DNA of 64,000 nucleotides from Maricurvus nonylphenolicus (GTDB lineage: Bacteria; Pseudomonadota; Gammaproteobacteria; Pseudomonadales; Cellvibrionaceae), in contig NZ_AP031498.1 in NCBI RefSeq assembly GCF_042854845.1, forward strand, positions 3,906,001 through 3,970,000. Direction: 5' to 3'. Positions 43,556 through 50,276 of this stretch are shown piece by piece (within the stretch, counting starts at the first letter, position 1; every line of letters starts with the position of its first letter). The translations under genes were made by a program, and so were the position numbers. The notes under the pieces are model-generated. The model was given only the letters and a program-made list of their open reading frames with translations, was not told the DNA's origin and did no database searches.

Positions 43556-45019
43556 ATGTCCAAAGATGTAAAGAAAATTGATGTCGCAGTAATCGGTGCT
43601 GGCTTTGGTGGTATCGGCGTGGGAATAGCCCTGAGAAAGAAAGGAATTGAGAACTTTGTTATCTTTGAAGGCGGGGATGAAGTTGGAGGTAGTTGGCTGA
43701 CCAACCGCTACCCGGGATGCGCCTGCGATGTGCCTTCCCATCTGTACAGTTATTCATTTGCGCCTAACCCACGCTGGACCCAAGCCTATTCCAGCCACAG
43801 TGAAATTCATCAGTACATTATGGATTGTGCTGAAAAATTTGATCTGTACCGTCACATCGCCTTTAAAACCCCGGTAAGTGCAGCAAACTTTAATGCAGAA
43901 AAAGGCGTCTGGGAAATCACCACCAAAAACGGCGAACGCGTGAATGCCCGTGTTCTTATCCCTGCCACCGGCGCTTTGAGCCTTCCCAAATTCCCGGACA
44001 TTGAAGGTCGAGAGTCCTTCAAAGGTGAACAGATACATGCCGCGAATTGGGACAACAGTATCAATCTACGAGGCAAGAGGGTTGCCGTTATTGGTACCGG
44101 TGCCAGTGCCGTTCAGGTAGTGCCTTCTATTGCCGCCGATGTCGAGCACCTGTATGTATTCCAGCGTACCGCCTCCTGGGTGCTACCGAAAATGAACCGC
44201 CAGTACTCTGAAGCGGAGAAGCGTACCTGGACTAGATATCCCATCACCCAGAAACTCAGCCGCTACTTTATTTACTGGACTATGGAAGTCGCTGCACCAG
44301 CACTCATCTGGTTTCCAAAGTTACTTAAGCTGGGGCAACTTGCCCATCGTCGCCATCTGCATAAAGCCATCCAGGATCCGGTTTTACGCGACAAGCTAAC
44401 TCCCAGATATCAACTGGGCTGCAAGCGCGCATTGGTATCTGACGATTTTTACCCAACCTTTAATCGCAGCAATGTCACTCTGGTAACTGACGGTATCGAG
44501 AGCATGGACAGCACAGGTTTCAGTGTTGCCGGTGGTGATAAGATTGACGTCGATGTGGTGATTTACACAACAGGATATGAGACTGGCGAGCCGATGTTCC
44601 CGTTTACCATTCATGGCAAAAATGGCACCAACCTGACGGATTACTGGGCCGGACAACCCAAGGCCTATTACGGCATGAACGTTAGCGATTACCCGAATAT
44701 GGGTTTAATTATGGGCCCTAATGCCGGCCCAGGTCATACATCAGTATTGATTTATCAGGAAGCCCAGTACAAATACCTGGCAAACTATGCCAAGCACATC
44801 ATCGACAATGACATTAAGTCTCTGGATATCAAGAAAGCAGAAATGGATGGCATGTTCCAGTGGGCGCAAAAACGCATGAAAAACAGTACCTGGCTGTCAG
44901 GCTGTGCCAGTTGGTATCTCAATGAAGACGGTACCAACTCAACCATGTGGCCTGGCTTCAGTTTTGAATATCTGTGGCGTACCCGAAACTTAAATCTTGA
45001 CGCTTACCATCAAAGCTGA
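43556..45019 (+). CDS. Baeyer-Villiger-type flavin monooxygenase
   Basis: 487 residues. The FAD loop is IGAGFGGIGVGIAL. The BVMO fingerprint FxGxxxHxxxW(D) is exact: FKGEQIHAANWD (about 158-169). The NADPH loop IGTGASAVQVVPSI and VVIYTTGYETG follow. It inserts oxygen beside a ketone to give an ester or lactone, using NADPH. AGGTAGG lies before the ATG. With the SDR, hydrolase and FMO genes it suggests breakdown of a secondary alcohol or cyclic ketone; the natural substrate is unknown. Confidence 0.94.
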   Translation: MSKDVKKIDVAVIGAGFGGIGVGIALRKKGIENFVIFEGGDEVGGSWLTNRYPGCACDVPSHLYSYSFAPNPRWTQAYSSHSEIHQYIMDCAEKFDLYRHIAFKTPVSAANFNAEKGVWEITTKNGERVNARVLIPATGALSLPKFPDIEGRESFKGEQIHAANWDNSINLRGKRVAVIGTGASAVQVVPSIAADVEHLYVFQRTASWVLPKMNRQYSEAEKRTWTRYPITQKLSRYFIYWTMEVAAPALIWFPKLLKLGQLAHRRHLHKAIQDPVLRDKLTPRYQLGCKRALVSDDFYPTFNRSNVTLVTDGIESMDSTGFSVAGGDKIDVDVVIYTTGYETGEPMFPFTIHGKNGTNLTDYWAGQPKAYYGMNVSDYPNMGLIMGPNAGPGHTSVLIYQEAQYKYLANYAKHIIDNDIKSLDIKKAEMDGMFQWAQKRMKNSTWLSGCASWYLNEDGTNSTMWPGFSFEYLWRTRNLNLDAYHQS

Positions 45020-45026
45020 TCATTCC

Positions 45027-45053
45027 ATCAGGGCTGATAACTTCAGCCCTGAT
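45027..45053. terminator. Bidirectional terminator between the BVMO and chemoreceptor genes
   Basis: An 11-bp perfect stem ATCAGGGCTGA/TCAGCCCTGAT with a 5-nt loop between convergent stop codons. Only short T tracts follow on either side. Confidence 0.75.
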
Positions 45054-45066
45054 ATTCTCTGGGATA

Positions 45067-47385
45067 TTACACCCGGTAATTCGCCACAACATCCTGTAAC
45101 TGTTTGGCCAGTTGATCCAACTGGTCAGCATTACTCAACAAACGGCTGGAACGTTCTGAGTTCAATCCTGCCACTTCACTGATGGTTTCTGCATTGTGGC
45201 TAATTTCATCAACAACCGATGTTTGCTCTTCCGCTGCCGTTGCCACCTGAATGTTCATATCCGCAATACTGGACACCAGCTCTGCCACATGGCCAATGGA
45301 TTCGGCAATATTTTGTGAGCCTGTTACAAACTCGGCGGTAATTTGTTTGTCTTTCTCCATCGCCGTTACCGCTTCCTGACTGCGCCCTTGCAAGCTGCTG
45401 ATCATCTGATCAATCTCTGTGGTGGCAGACTGGGTACGCTGAGCCAGTTGGCGAACCTCATCGGCAACTACCGCAAATCCGCGCCCCTGCTCACCGGCAC
45501 GCGCCGCTTCAATCGCAGCGTTTAACGCCAGTAAATTGGTTTGTTCAGCAATACCATTAATCACATCCAGTACCGCACCAATGCTTTCACTTTCCTTCGC
45601 CACCTGTTGTAACAGTTCAGATACATGCTCCATCTCTGTCGACAAGACTTCCGACATTTCGGAAGAATTCGCTGAGAGTTTTTGGGCCTGCTGCGCAGAC
45701 TCCAGTGAATCACGGGTGTTATCCGCCGTGGTGGCGGCATTGCGGGCGACTTCCTGGGATGTAGATTGCATCTCAGTGGCGGCAGTGGCCACCATAGTCG
45801 ACTCCTGCGCTTGTTGATCGGCAGCCTGGGCAATATCACCGGTCATCGCTTTAATATCTTCGGCATTACTGCTGAGCTTGTGTGTTGCCTCCAGTACCGA
45901 AGACAGATTATCCCTTAGACCGGAGACCAGGGTGTTTACCGATACGGCCAGCTCTTTTAATTCGTGATCACCTTCTTCGGGCAACTGCTCACGAAAATCC
46001 AAATCGCGCGCTACCTGTTGCACCCGATCGCTGACCAGCTGAATGGGGTTAGTAATAGAACGAGCAATCCAGATACCCAAGCCCACGGATAGAACCAATG
46101 CACCCATGGCAAAAATAAACACATTGACCTGCATACTGGATCGCAATATCGCAACCGGCTCCAACGCTTCCTCAACATCCACTTCACTGAGGATCACCCA
46201 ATTCATGCCGGCGAAATCCAGTGGTGCAAATGCTGACATAACCTCGACATTGCGGTAATCGGTAAAGGTCAGGAAACCTTCACCAGCGGCAAGGGCATCA
46301 TCCACCGCCGGAGAGTTAACCGGTAAAATTCCAGCCGTCGTATCATAGACATCAATCTGGGTAATCAGATCTTCATTGAATTCCAGGTCATAGAGTACGC
46401 CCAGAAAGCCTTCTTTATCTTCCTGGAACTGGCGCCGGTTATTGAGGATACGCCTGCGGCTATCCACCAGATACACCTCGGCACTTTCACCCATATCCTG
46501 GGCATCCCAATCGCCGTTAAAGGTCATTACCCGGTTAATCTCATCCACTGGCATTTGAAACACCAGAACACCCACCAAGGTGCCATCTTCATAAATGGGT
46601 GAAGAGGCAAACGCCGCTGCGGCTTCATAGGACGGGGTATAAGATTCAAACTGGGTAAAGTAGACCTGGCCAGCATTCAGCCCCTTGCCCTTTTGATAGG
46701 CTTCAGCCAAACCCGACTGACGGTAAGGGCCCGACACCAATGAGGTGGCAAAATCCAATTCTTTATAGACCGAATAAACGACATTACCGGAAGGGCTGAC
46801 GATAAAAATATCGTAGTAACCAAAGCGCTGTAAAAAATCCCGCAGCGTACTGTGGTAACGCTCATGCATATCCTGGTATTCAGAACCGTCGTTGGGCAGA
46901 GTGAGTTTATCTTTTTCTCCCAGTGGATGCTGGTTATTACCTATATAGGCATCCTGCAGGGCGATGGCCGTATTGCTTAATTGCGAAAACAGCTGATCGG
47001 TATTGGCTGACTTGAGGTTACGCTCCTGATAGACCTCATCAAACTGTTCACTGTAGTAACGCTTCACTCGGGAGGAATCATAGCTAACCGCATTCTCTTC
47101 CAGTTGAGCCACGTAAACGTCATAGGTATCCGAGAATTCGCGGCTGGCTTCGCGCAACATAACACTTTGCGCCTGGGCTGCGACCTGCTCCTGAATATTC
47201 CTCAGGTAGCCTTCCACTTCACTTTTTTTCAGGTTGCGGCGTGAGACAAGGTTGGCCATCACTTCATCCTGAAGGGCCTCTTCGCTCAACTGGTAAGCTT
47301 GAATACCGACCACAGCACAGGCCAGCAGTAGGGGGATAACAGCCAGGCACACGGCATAGCTGGCAACACGTGTCTTCAAAAACAT
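45067..47385 (-). CDS. Methyl-accepting chemotaxis protein with a large dCACHE-like sensor
   Basis: 772 residues. TM1 at about 8-28, a periplasmic sensor of about 380 residues of the double-CACHE kind (YYDIFIVSPSGNVVYSVYKELD; YLVDSRRRILNNRRQF), and TM2 at about 418-440. HAMP and the signalling hairpin follow, with tip EQTNLLALNAAIEAARAGE at about 613-635. CACHE receptors sense small organic molecules. It is convergent with the catabolic island and could guide cells to its substrate (inference). A sigma-28-type promoter lies upstream at 47457-47483. Confidence 0.93.
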   Translation of the reverse strand: MFLKTRVASYAVCLAVIPLLLACAVVGIQAYQLSEEALQDEVMANLVSRRNLKKSEVEGYLRNIQEQVAAQAQSVMLREASREFSDTYDVYVAQLEENAVSYDSSRVKRYYSEQFDEVYQERNLKSANTDQLFSQLSNTAIALQDAYIGNNQHPLGEKDKLTLPNDGSEYQDMHERYHSTLRDFLQRFGYYDIFIVSPSGNVVYSVYKELDFATSLVSGPYRQSGLAEAYQKGKGLNAGQVYFTQFESYTPSYEAAAAFASSPIYEDGTLVGVLVFQMPVDEINRVMTFNGDWDAQDMGESAEVYLVDSRRRILNNRRQFQEDKEGFLGVLYDLEFNEDLITQIDVYDTTAGILPVNSPAVDDALAAGEGFLTFTDYRNVEVMSAFAPLDFAGMNWVILSEVDVEEALEPVAILRSSMQVNVFIFAMGALVLSVGLGIWIARSITNPIQLVSDRVQQVARDLDFREQLPEEGDHELKELAVSVNTLVSGLRDNLSSVLEATHKLSSNAEDIKAMTGDIAQAADQQAQESTMVATAATEMQSTSQEVARNAATTADNTRDSLESAQQAQKLSANSSEMSEVLSTEMEHVSELLQQVAKESESIGAVLDVINGIAEQTNLLALNAAIEAARAGEQGRGFAVVADEVRQLAQRTQSATTEIDQMISSLQGRSQEAVTAMEKDKQITAEFVTGSQNIAESIGHVAELVSSIADMNIQVATAAEEQTSVVDEISHNAETISEVAGLNSERSSRLLSNADQLDQLAKQLQDVVANYRV

Positions 47386-47704
47386 AACAGACCTATACTC
47401 TTGCTTTTCTTCTGTTTACGCCAATACCAAACAGCATAACCGTAACATCACAAGAATTATCGCCAGTTTGTCGTCTTTCTTTACCTTCTCTGTAAGTTTG
47501 TTGTGGCAGCTTGACAGGAATCAATCAATTAGCCCAAAAGAGAACCAAGGCGATCTGAATTTAACCTCTGCTTCCCTACCGGAATCACCTATAACACAGG
47601 GCATCAACCCTCGTAACTTCACCAGTGATTAATGTCAGTATAGCGTGGAAAATCCACGTCACCTCTTCTCCAGCAACCTATCAAACGGTTGTTTAAATTC
47701 GCAC
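47386..47704. other. Intergenic region upstream of the dCACHE chemoreceptor
   Basis: About 320 bp without a gene. It holds the sigma-28-type promoter at 47457-47483 and a 6-bp dyad CGTGGA/TCCACG at 47644-47658 of unknown role. Nothing else is evident. Confidence 0.5.
47457..47483 (-). promoter_or_regulatory. Sigma-28 (FliA)-type promoter of the chemoreceptor gene
   Basis: On the minus strand TAAAGAAA is followed by exactly 11 nt and GGCGATAA. The FliA consensus is TAAAGTTT-N11-GCCGATAA, so the -10 has one mismatch and the -35 keeps TAAAG. It lies about 70 bp before the gene, as expected for a late flagellar-class gene. Confidence 0.6.
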
Positions 47705-47890
47705 TTAATGAGCAGTGACTTTTTGCTTGCCACAGCGCTTGCACTTGTAGATGGTCACCAACTTGCCCTGCTTCACATCAAACTGCTTTTCTTGCACCAC
47801 TTCCCACTTGTGAAAACCACTGCGGCACAGAGACTTGCCCTTGTGTTTCTCGGCGGCGGTCGGCCGCTTGAATTTAACAACATCACCCAT
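47705..47890 (-). CDS. Small conserved zinc-ribbon-like protein
   Basis: 61 residues, basic. LCRSGFHKWE and YKCKRCGKQK supply a Cys/His knuckle and a CxxC knuckle that could hold one zinc ion. The start MGDVVKFKRPTAAEKHKGK is typical of short conserved proteins in Pseudomonadales, although I cannot name a family. It stands alone. The codon pattern and the cysteine spacing support a real gene. Confidence 0.65.
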   Translation of the reverse strand: MGDVVKFKRPTAAEKHKGKSLCRSGFHKWEVVQEKQFDVKQGKLVTIYKCKRCGKQKVTAH

Positions 47891-48214
47891 ACACAGATTC
47901 CCACAATTATTTTCCGGTTACCCCTTGACGGCAGTTACAGGAACAACCACACTCTCGACTCGTCTTATTAGACAATTGTAACGAATCTGGAATTTTATTG
48001 ACCATGTTATTTCTGTGTACAGCACCAATTTATGCGATGCGTTGGGTCCGAGTGGCCAAACGTAGGCAGTGTGCTGTGTCTCTGAATTGACGGTAATCCA
48101 GTAACCGAATTTTTAAAGGCCGCAGCACAATCGCCGCGGCCTTTTTCGTTTTATCCCTTTCAAAACGTATCTGGCCCCGGTGGTTTTGCTGTCTATAACA
48201 GAGGAGCAAACCCC
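47891..48214 (+). other. Leader region before the DMT transporter with an internal terminator
   Basis: About 320 bp without a gene. A small hairpin (CTGAATT/AATCCAG, about 48082-48101) precedes a strong terminator at 48115-48146, only 69 bp before the transporter ATG. The stretch 48030-48110 looks structured. It could be a short RNA gene or a leader that controls the transporter by termination; no known riboswitch class was recognised. Confidence 0.4.
48115..48146 (+). terminator. Terminator upstream of the DMT transporter
   Basis: Stem AAAGGCCGC/GCGGCCTTT with a 12-nt loop and five T. No protein gene on the plus strand ends before it. Confidence 0.88.
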
Positions 48215-49138
48215 ATGGCCATTGCAATCGCTTACGGCGTCCTGATTTTAATCTGGACCACTACACCTTTGGCTATCAACTTCAGTAATAGCGGCTTTAG
48301 TTTTATCGCCGCGGTTAGCGCACGCATGTGTCTGGCGCTGGTGATTGCCGTGGCGATTCTAATCCTATGGCGCCGAAAACTGCCGACCGACGATAAATCG
48401 CTGAAGAATTACTTTATCGCCTCGCTGGGCATATTCCCCTATATGCCACTGGTGTACTGGTCGGCGCAGTTTATTCCGTCAGGTTTACTGCCTGTGATTA
48501 TGGGTATCAGCCCGTTTGTCACCGGTTTACTGAGCCTGATTATGCTAAAGGAAAACCCCTTTACCCTGCCGCGTATTATGGCGCTGCTGTTGGCATTGCT
48601 GGGGTTGGGTGTGATTCTGGCAGATCAACAACACCAGCCGGGTAATGCTGTGTTTGGTGTGATCGGCATGCTGAGCTCCTGTGTGTTGTTAGCCTGGAGC
48701 AGTATCTGGTTACAGCAACAGCAACATCACTTGCCACCGTTGGAACACACCACCGGCGCTTTGATGTTTGCAGTACCCAGTTTGATTGCCTGCTGGTATG
48801 GACTGGATGGCACACTGCCAGAGGTAGATACCAATATGGCAGCCGTGGGCAGTACCGTGTACCTGGCCACCTGCGGCACTTTATTGGGTTACAGCCTGTA
48901 CTTCTATTTATTAAGGGAGTTAGGAGCGATGAGTATTTCGTTGATTACCCTGGTCACGCCTCTGCTGGCATTGTGGCTGGGCGCCCAGGTTGCACACGAA
49001 CAGCTATCGCCACAGTTGTTAGCGGGTACGGGTTTGGTGTTGGGGGCGTTGGTGACCTACCACAGTGGGACCTTGCTAAAACCCCTGTTCCGCAGACAGA
49101 AAACCAACACGGATCAGGAAACGCTGGAGCTCACTTAG
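48215..49138 (+). CDS. EamA/DMT-family transporter
   Basis: 307 residues, ten predicted helices in two EamA repeats (YGVLILIWTTTPLAINFS; ILMALLLALLGLGVILADQ for the end of the first half, GVIGMLSSCVLLAWSSIW starting the second). WTTTPLAI near the start and the C-terminal LVLGALVTYH are usual. It is probably a metabolite exporter with unknown substrate. GAGGAGCAAA precedes the ATG. The stop lies 5 bp before a repeat doublet. Confidence 0.9.
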   Translation: MAIAIAYGVLILIWTTTPLAINFSNSGFSFIAAVSARMCLALVIAVAILILWRRKLPTDDKSLKNYFIASLGIFPYMPLVYWSAQFIPSGLLPVIMGISPFVTGLLSLIMLKENPFTLPRIMALLLALLGLGVILADQQHQPGNAVFGVIGMLSSCVLLAWSSIWLQQQQHHLPPLEHTTGALMFAVPSLIACWYGLDGTLPEVDTNMAAVGSTVYLATCGTLLGYSLYFYLLRELGAMSISLITLVTPLLALWLGAQVAHEQLSPQLLAGTGLVLGALVTYHSGTLLKPLFRRQKTNTDQETLELT

Positions 49139-49143
49139 CGTTC

Positions 49144-49230
49144 GGGGTCAGACCCTGCGGGTCTGACCCCACGTAGTGGCACCTGAGTTGAGTGTTCTTA
49201 ACTGGGGTACGACCCGCAGGGTCGGACCCC
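49144..49230. repeat. REPIN-like hairpin doublet, locus 4
   Basis: Palindromes at 49144-49170 and 49204-49230, 33 bp apart, the second with the mismatch type in reversed orientation. It lies between the convergent stops of the DMT and CDGSH genes. The spacer shares a GTTCTTAA block with the complement of the locus 1 spacer. Confidence 0.9.
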
Positions 49231-49243
49231 GACGGTGCCATCT

Positions 49244-49489
49244 CTAGAGTTTGTTGTGGGTACCGTCGCACAACGGTGCTTTGGCCGAGTGTTTACAGGC
49301 ACAGAAAAACACGGTGCCGGTTTTATCGGCTGTGTATATCTTCGGCTCAAACTCCGTTCCTTTATGAGAACCATCACAGAAAGGCTGCTTTTTACTTAAT
49401 CCACAGGCACACCACCAATACTTCTTGCCCTCTTTCACGTCGACGGCACAAGGGGTTTTGGCGGCGATGGTGGGTTTGGCCTTTGTCAT
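49244..49489 (-). CDS. Double CDGSH iron-sulfur protein
   Basis: 81 residues with two CDGSH-type motifs: CACGLSKKQPFCDGSH and CACKHSAKAPLCDGTH. Each has the three Cys and one His that hold a 2Fe-2S cluster. Bacterial tandem CDGSH proteins are small soluble redox or cluster-transfer proteins; the partner is unknown. The gene is flanked on both sides by repeat elements. Confidence 0.92.
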   Translation of the reverse strand: MTKAKPTIAAKTPCAVDVKEGKKYWWCACGLSKKQPFCDGSHKGTEFEPKIYTADKTGTVFFCACKHSAKAPLCDGTHNKL

Positions 49490-49508
49490 TGTTACTCTCC
49501 CGTTAGGT

Positions 49509-49521
49509 GGGGTCGGACCCC
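49509..49521. repeat. Half-size repeat element GGGGTC-G-GACCCC
   Basis: A 13-bp palindrome with the same outer arms as the 27-bp elements but no inner part, 20 bp upstream of the CDGSH start codon. It looks like a deletion remnant of a full element. Confidence 0.7.
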
Positions 49522-49565
49522 GTCCGTCTTCAAATCAGACACTTAAAAGACAGCATAGATTGAAT

Positions 49566-49808
49566 TGTGGATAGTCATTTTTAACCCCCTATATCTTGTG
49601 GATTTAAATTGGCCAAACACTACCTGTAGATTGGCCAAGCGCTGTTATAAAACCGCAACAAAAATGAAACGCTATAAATATCTATCCACAATAGAAAGAA
49701 AAATTATATCTGATCACTAAATAATCAGTGAATTTCCCAACCTAATAAGCACAAGCATCCGCAGATTAGTGGCTACTGACAAACGCTGTTACTCACATTT
49801 TATCCACA
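49566..49808. promoter_or_regulatory. Cluster of DnaA-box-like sites upstream of nrdAB
   Basis: TTATCCACA at 49800-49808 is a perfect DnaA box. CTATCCACA at 49682-49690 and TGTGGATAG at 49566-49574 each have one mismatch, and TGTGGATTT at 49597-49605 has two. In E. coli DnaA acts directly on the nrd promoter, so the same control is plausible here. Confidence 0.55.
49586..49602. promoter_or_regulatory. NrdR-box-like site 1
   Basis: The core CTATATCTTG (49589-49598) fits the NrdR consensus CwATATaTwG with one mismatch. It is the exact reverse complement of the core of site 2. Confidence 0.4.
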
Positions 49809-49877
49809 AGAAACCACCAGATTCATTGCCTTGCAAAAGACGCTAAACCGCATTATCTTGTATCCATTATCTGGCGC

Positions 49878-49895
49878 ACCCCAAGATATAGGGGT
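49878..49895. promoter_or_regulatory. NrdR-box-like site 2
   Basis: The dyad ACCCC...GGGGT with core CAAGATATAG (49882-49891) resembles an NrdR box. It lies about 290 bp from site 1; typical pairs are closer, which weakens the call. Confidence 0.4.
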
Positions 49896-50276
49896 TACGA
49901 CAGAAACGGTACGGAAATTAAGGTTGGACTTACACAACGGCGTGTAAGCCACTGAAATTACTCAATTATTGCAAATGGATGGGCTGTTAGAGTGATCGGT
50001 TATAAAAAGAACAAGTGTCTAATCCGATATCACCTTCTGCGCTCTAAGAGTATTTCAGACCAGAGAGTTAACAACGTAACTCAGGCCGAACAAATTACTA
50101 CCTTTTGCCAGCAACTGCCCTGGGGCTCTATATCACAACGGTGTGATTTAGATTCCGGTCTTGGGTGCTTTGGCCGTTGCTGATTGAAAGGTTGGGGATA
50201 AACCACATGGGATAACCCTTGTGGACGTAACAACATTTACACATTGACTTAAATCGCAAAGCACGCGGAGACGTAC

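Larger units (their letters stand above)
49522..50276 (+). promoter_or_regulatory. Long regulatory region upstream of nrdA
   Basis: About 755 bp without a credible gene, unusually long for this window. It is AT-rich between 49560 and 49860 and contains DnaA-box-like sites and two NrdR-like boxes (listed separately). Short open frames such as 49992-50183 show no coding signs. The nrdA start has GGAGA about 8 nt before the ATG. Confidence 0.6.

Noticed and set aside
47421..47445. Reverse-strand TTGGTATTGGCGTAAAC upstream of the chemoreceptor as a further regulon operator
   Set aside because: Only one partial half-site, no second copy at 21 bp and no hexamer at 38 nt.
48030..48110. A tRNA-like stretch containing GTCCGAGTGGCC, similar to the D-arm of tRNA-Ser/Leu
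   Set aside because: No acceptor stem, anticodon arm or T-loop (GGTTCRA) can be formed, so it is not a tRNA gene.
49560..49810. Possible replication origin because of DnaA-box-like sites in an AT-rich stretch
   Set aside because: No dnaA, dnaN or gidA neighbours and no AT-rich 13-mer array; the position before nrdA fits known DnaA control of nrd genes.
49992..50183. Open frame of 63 codons before nrdA
   Set aside because: No ribosome site, no recognisable motif, and it overlaps the control region.
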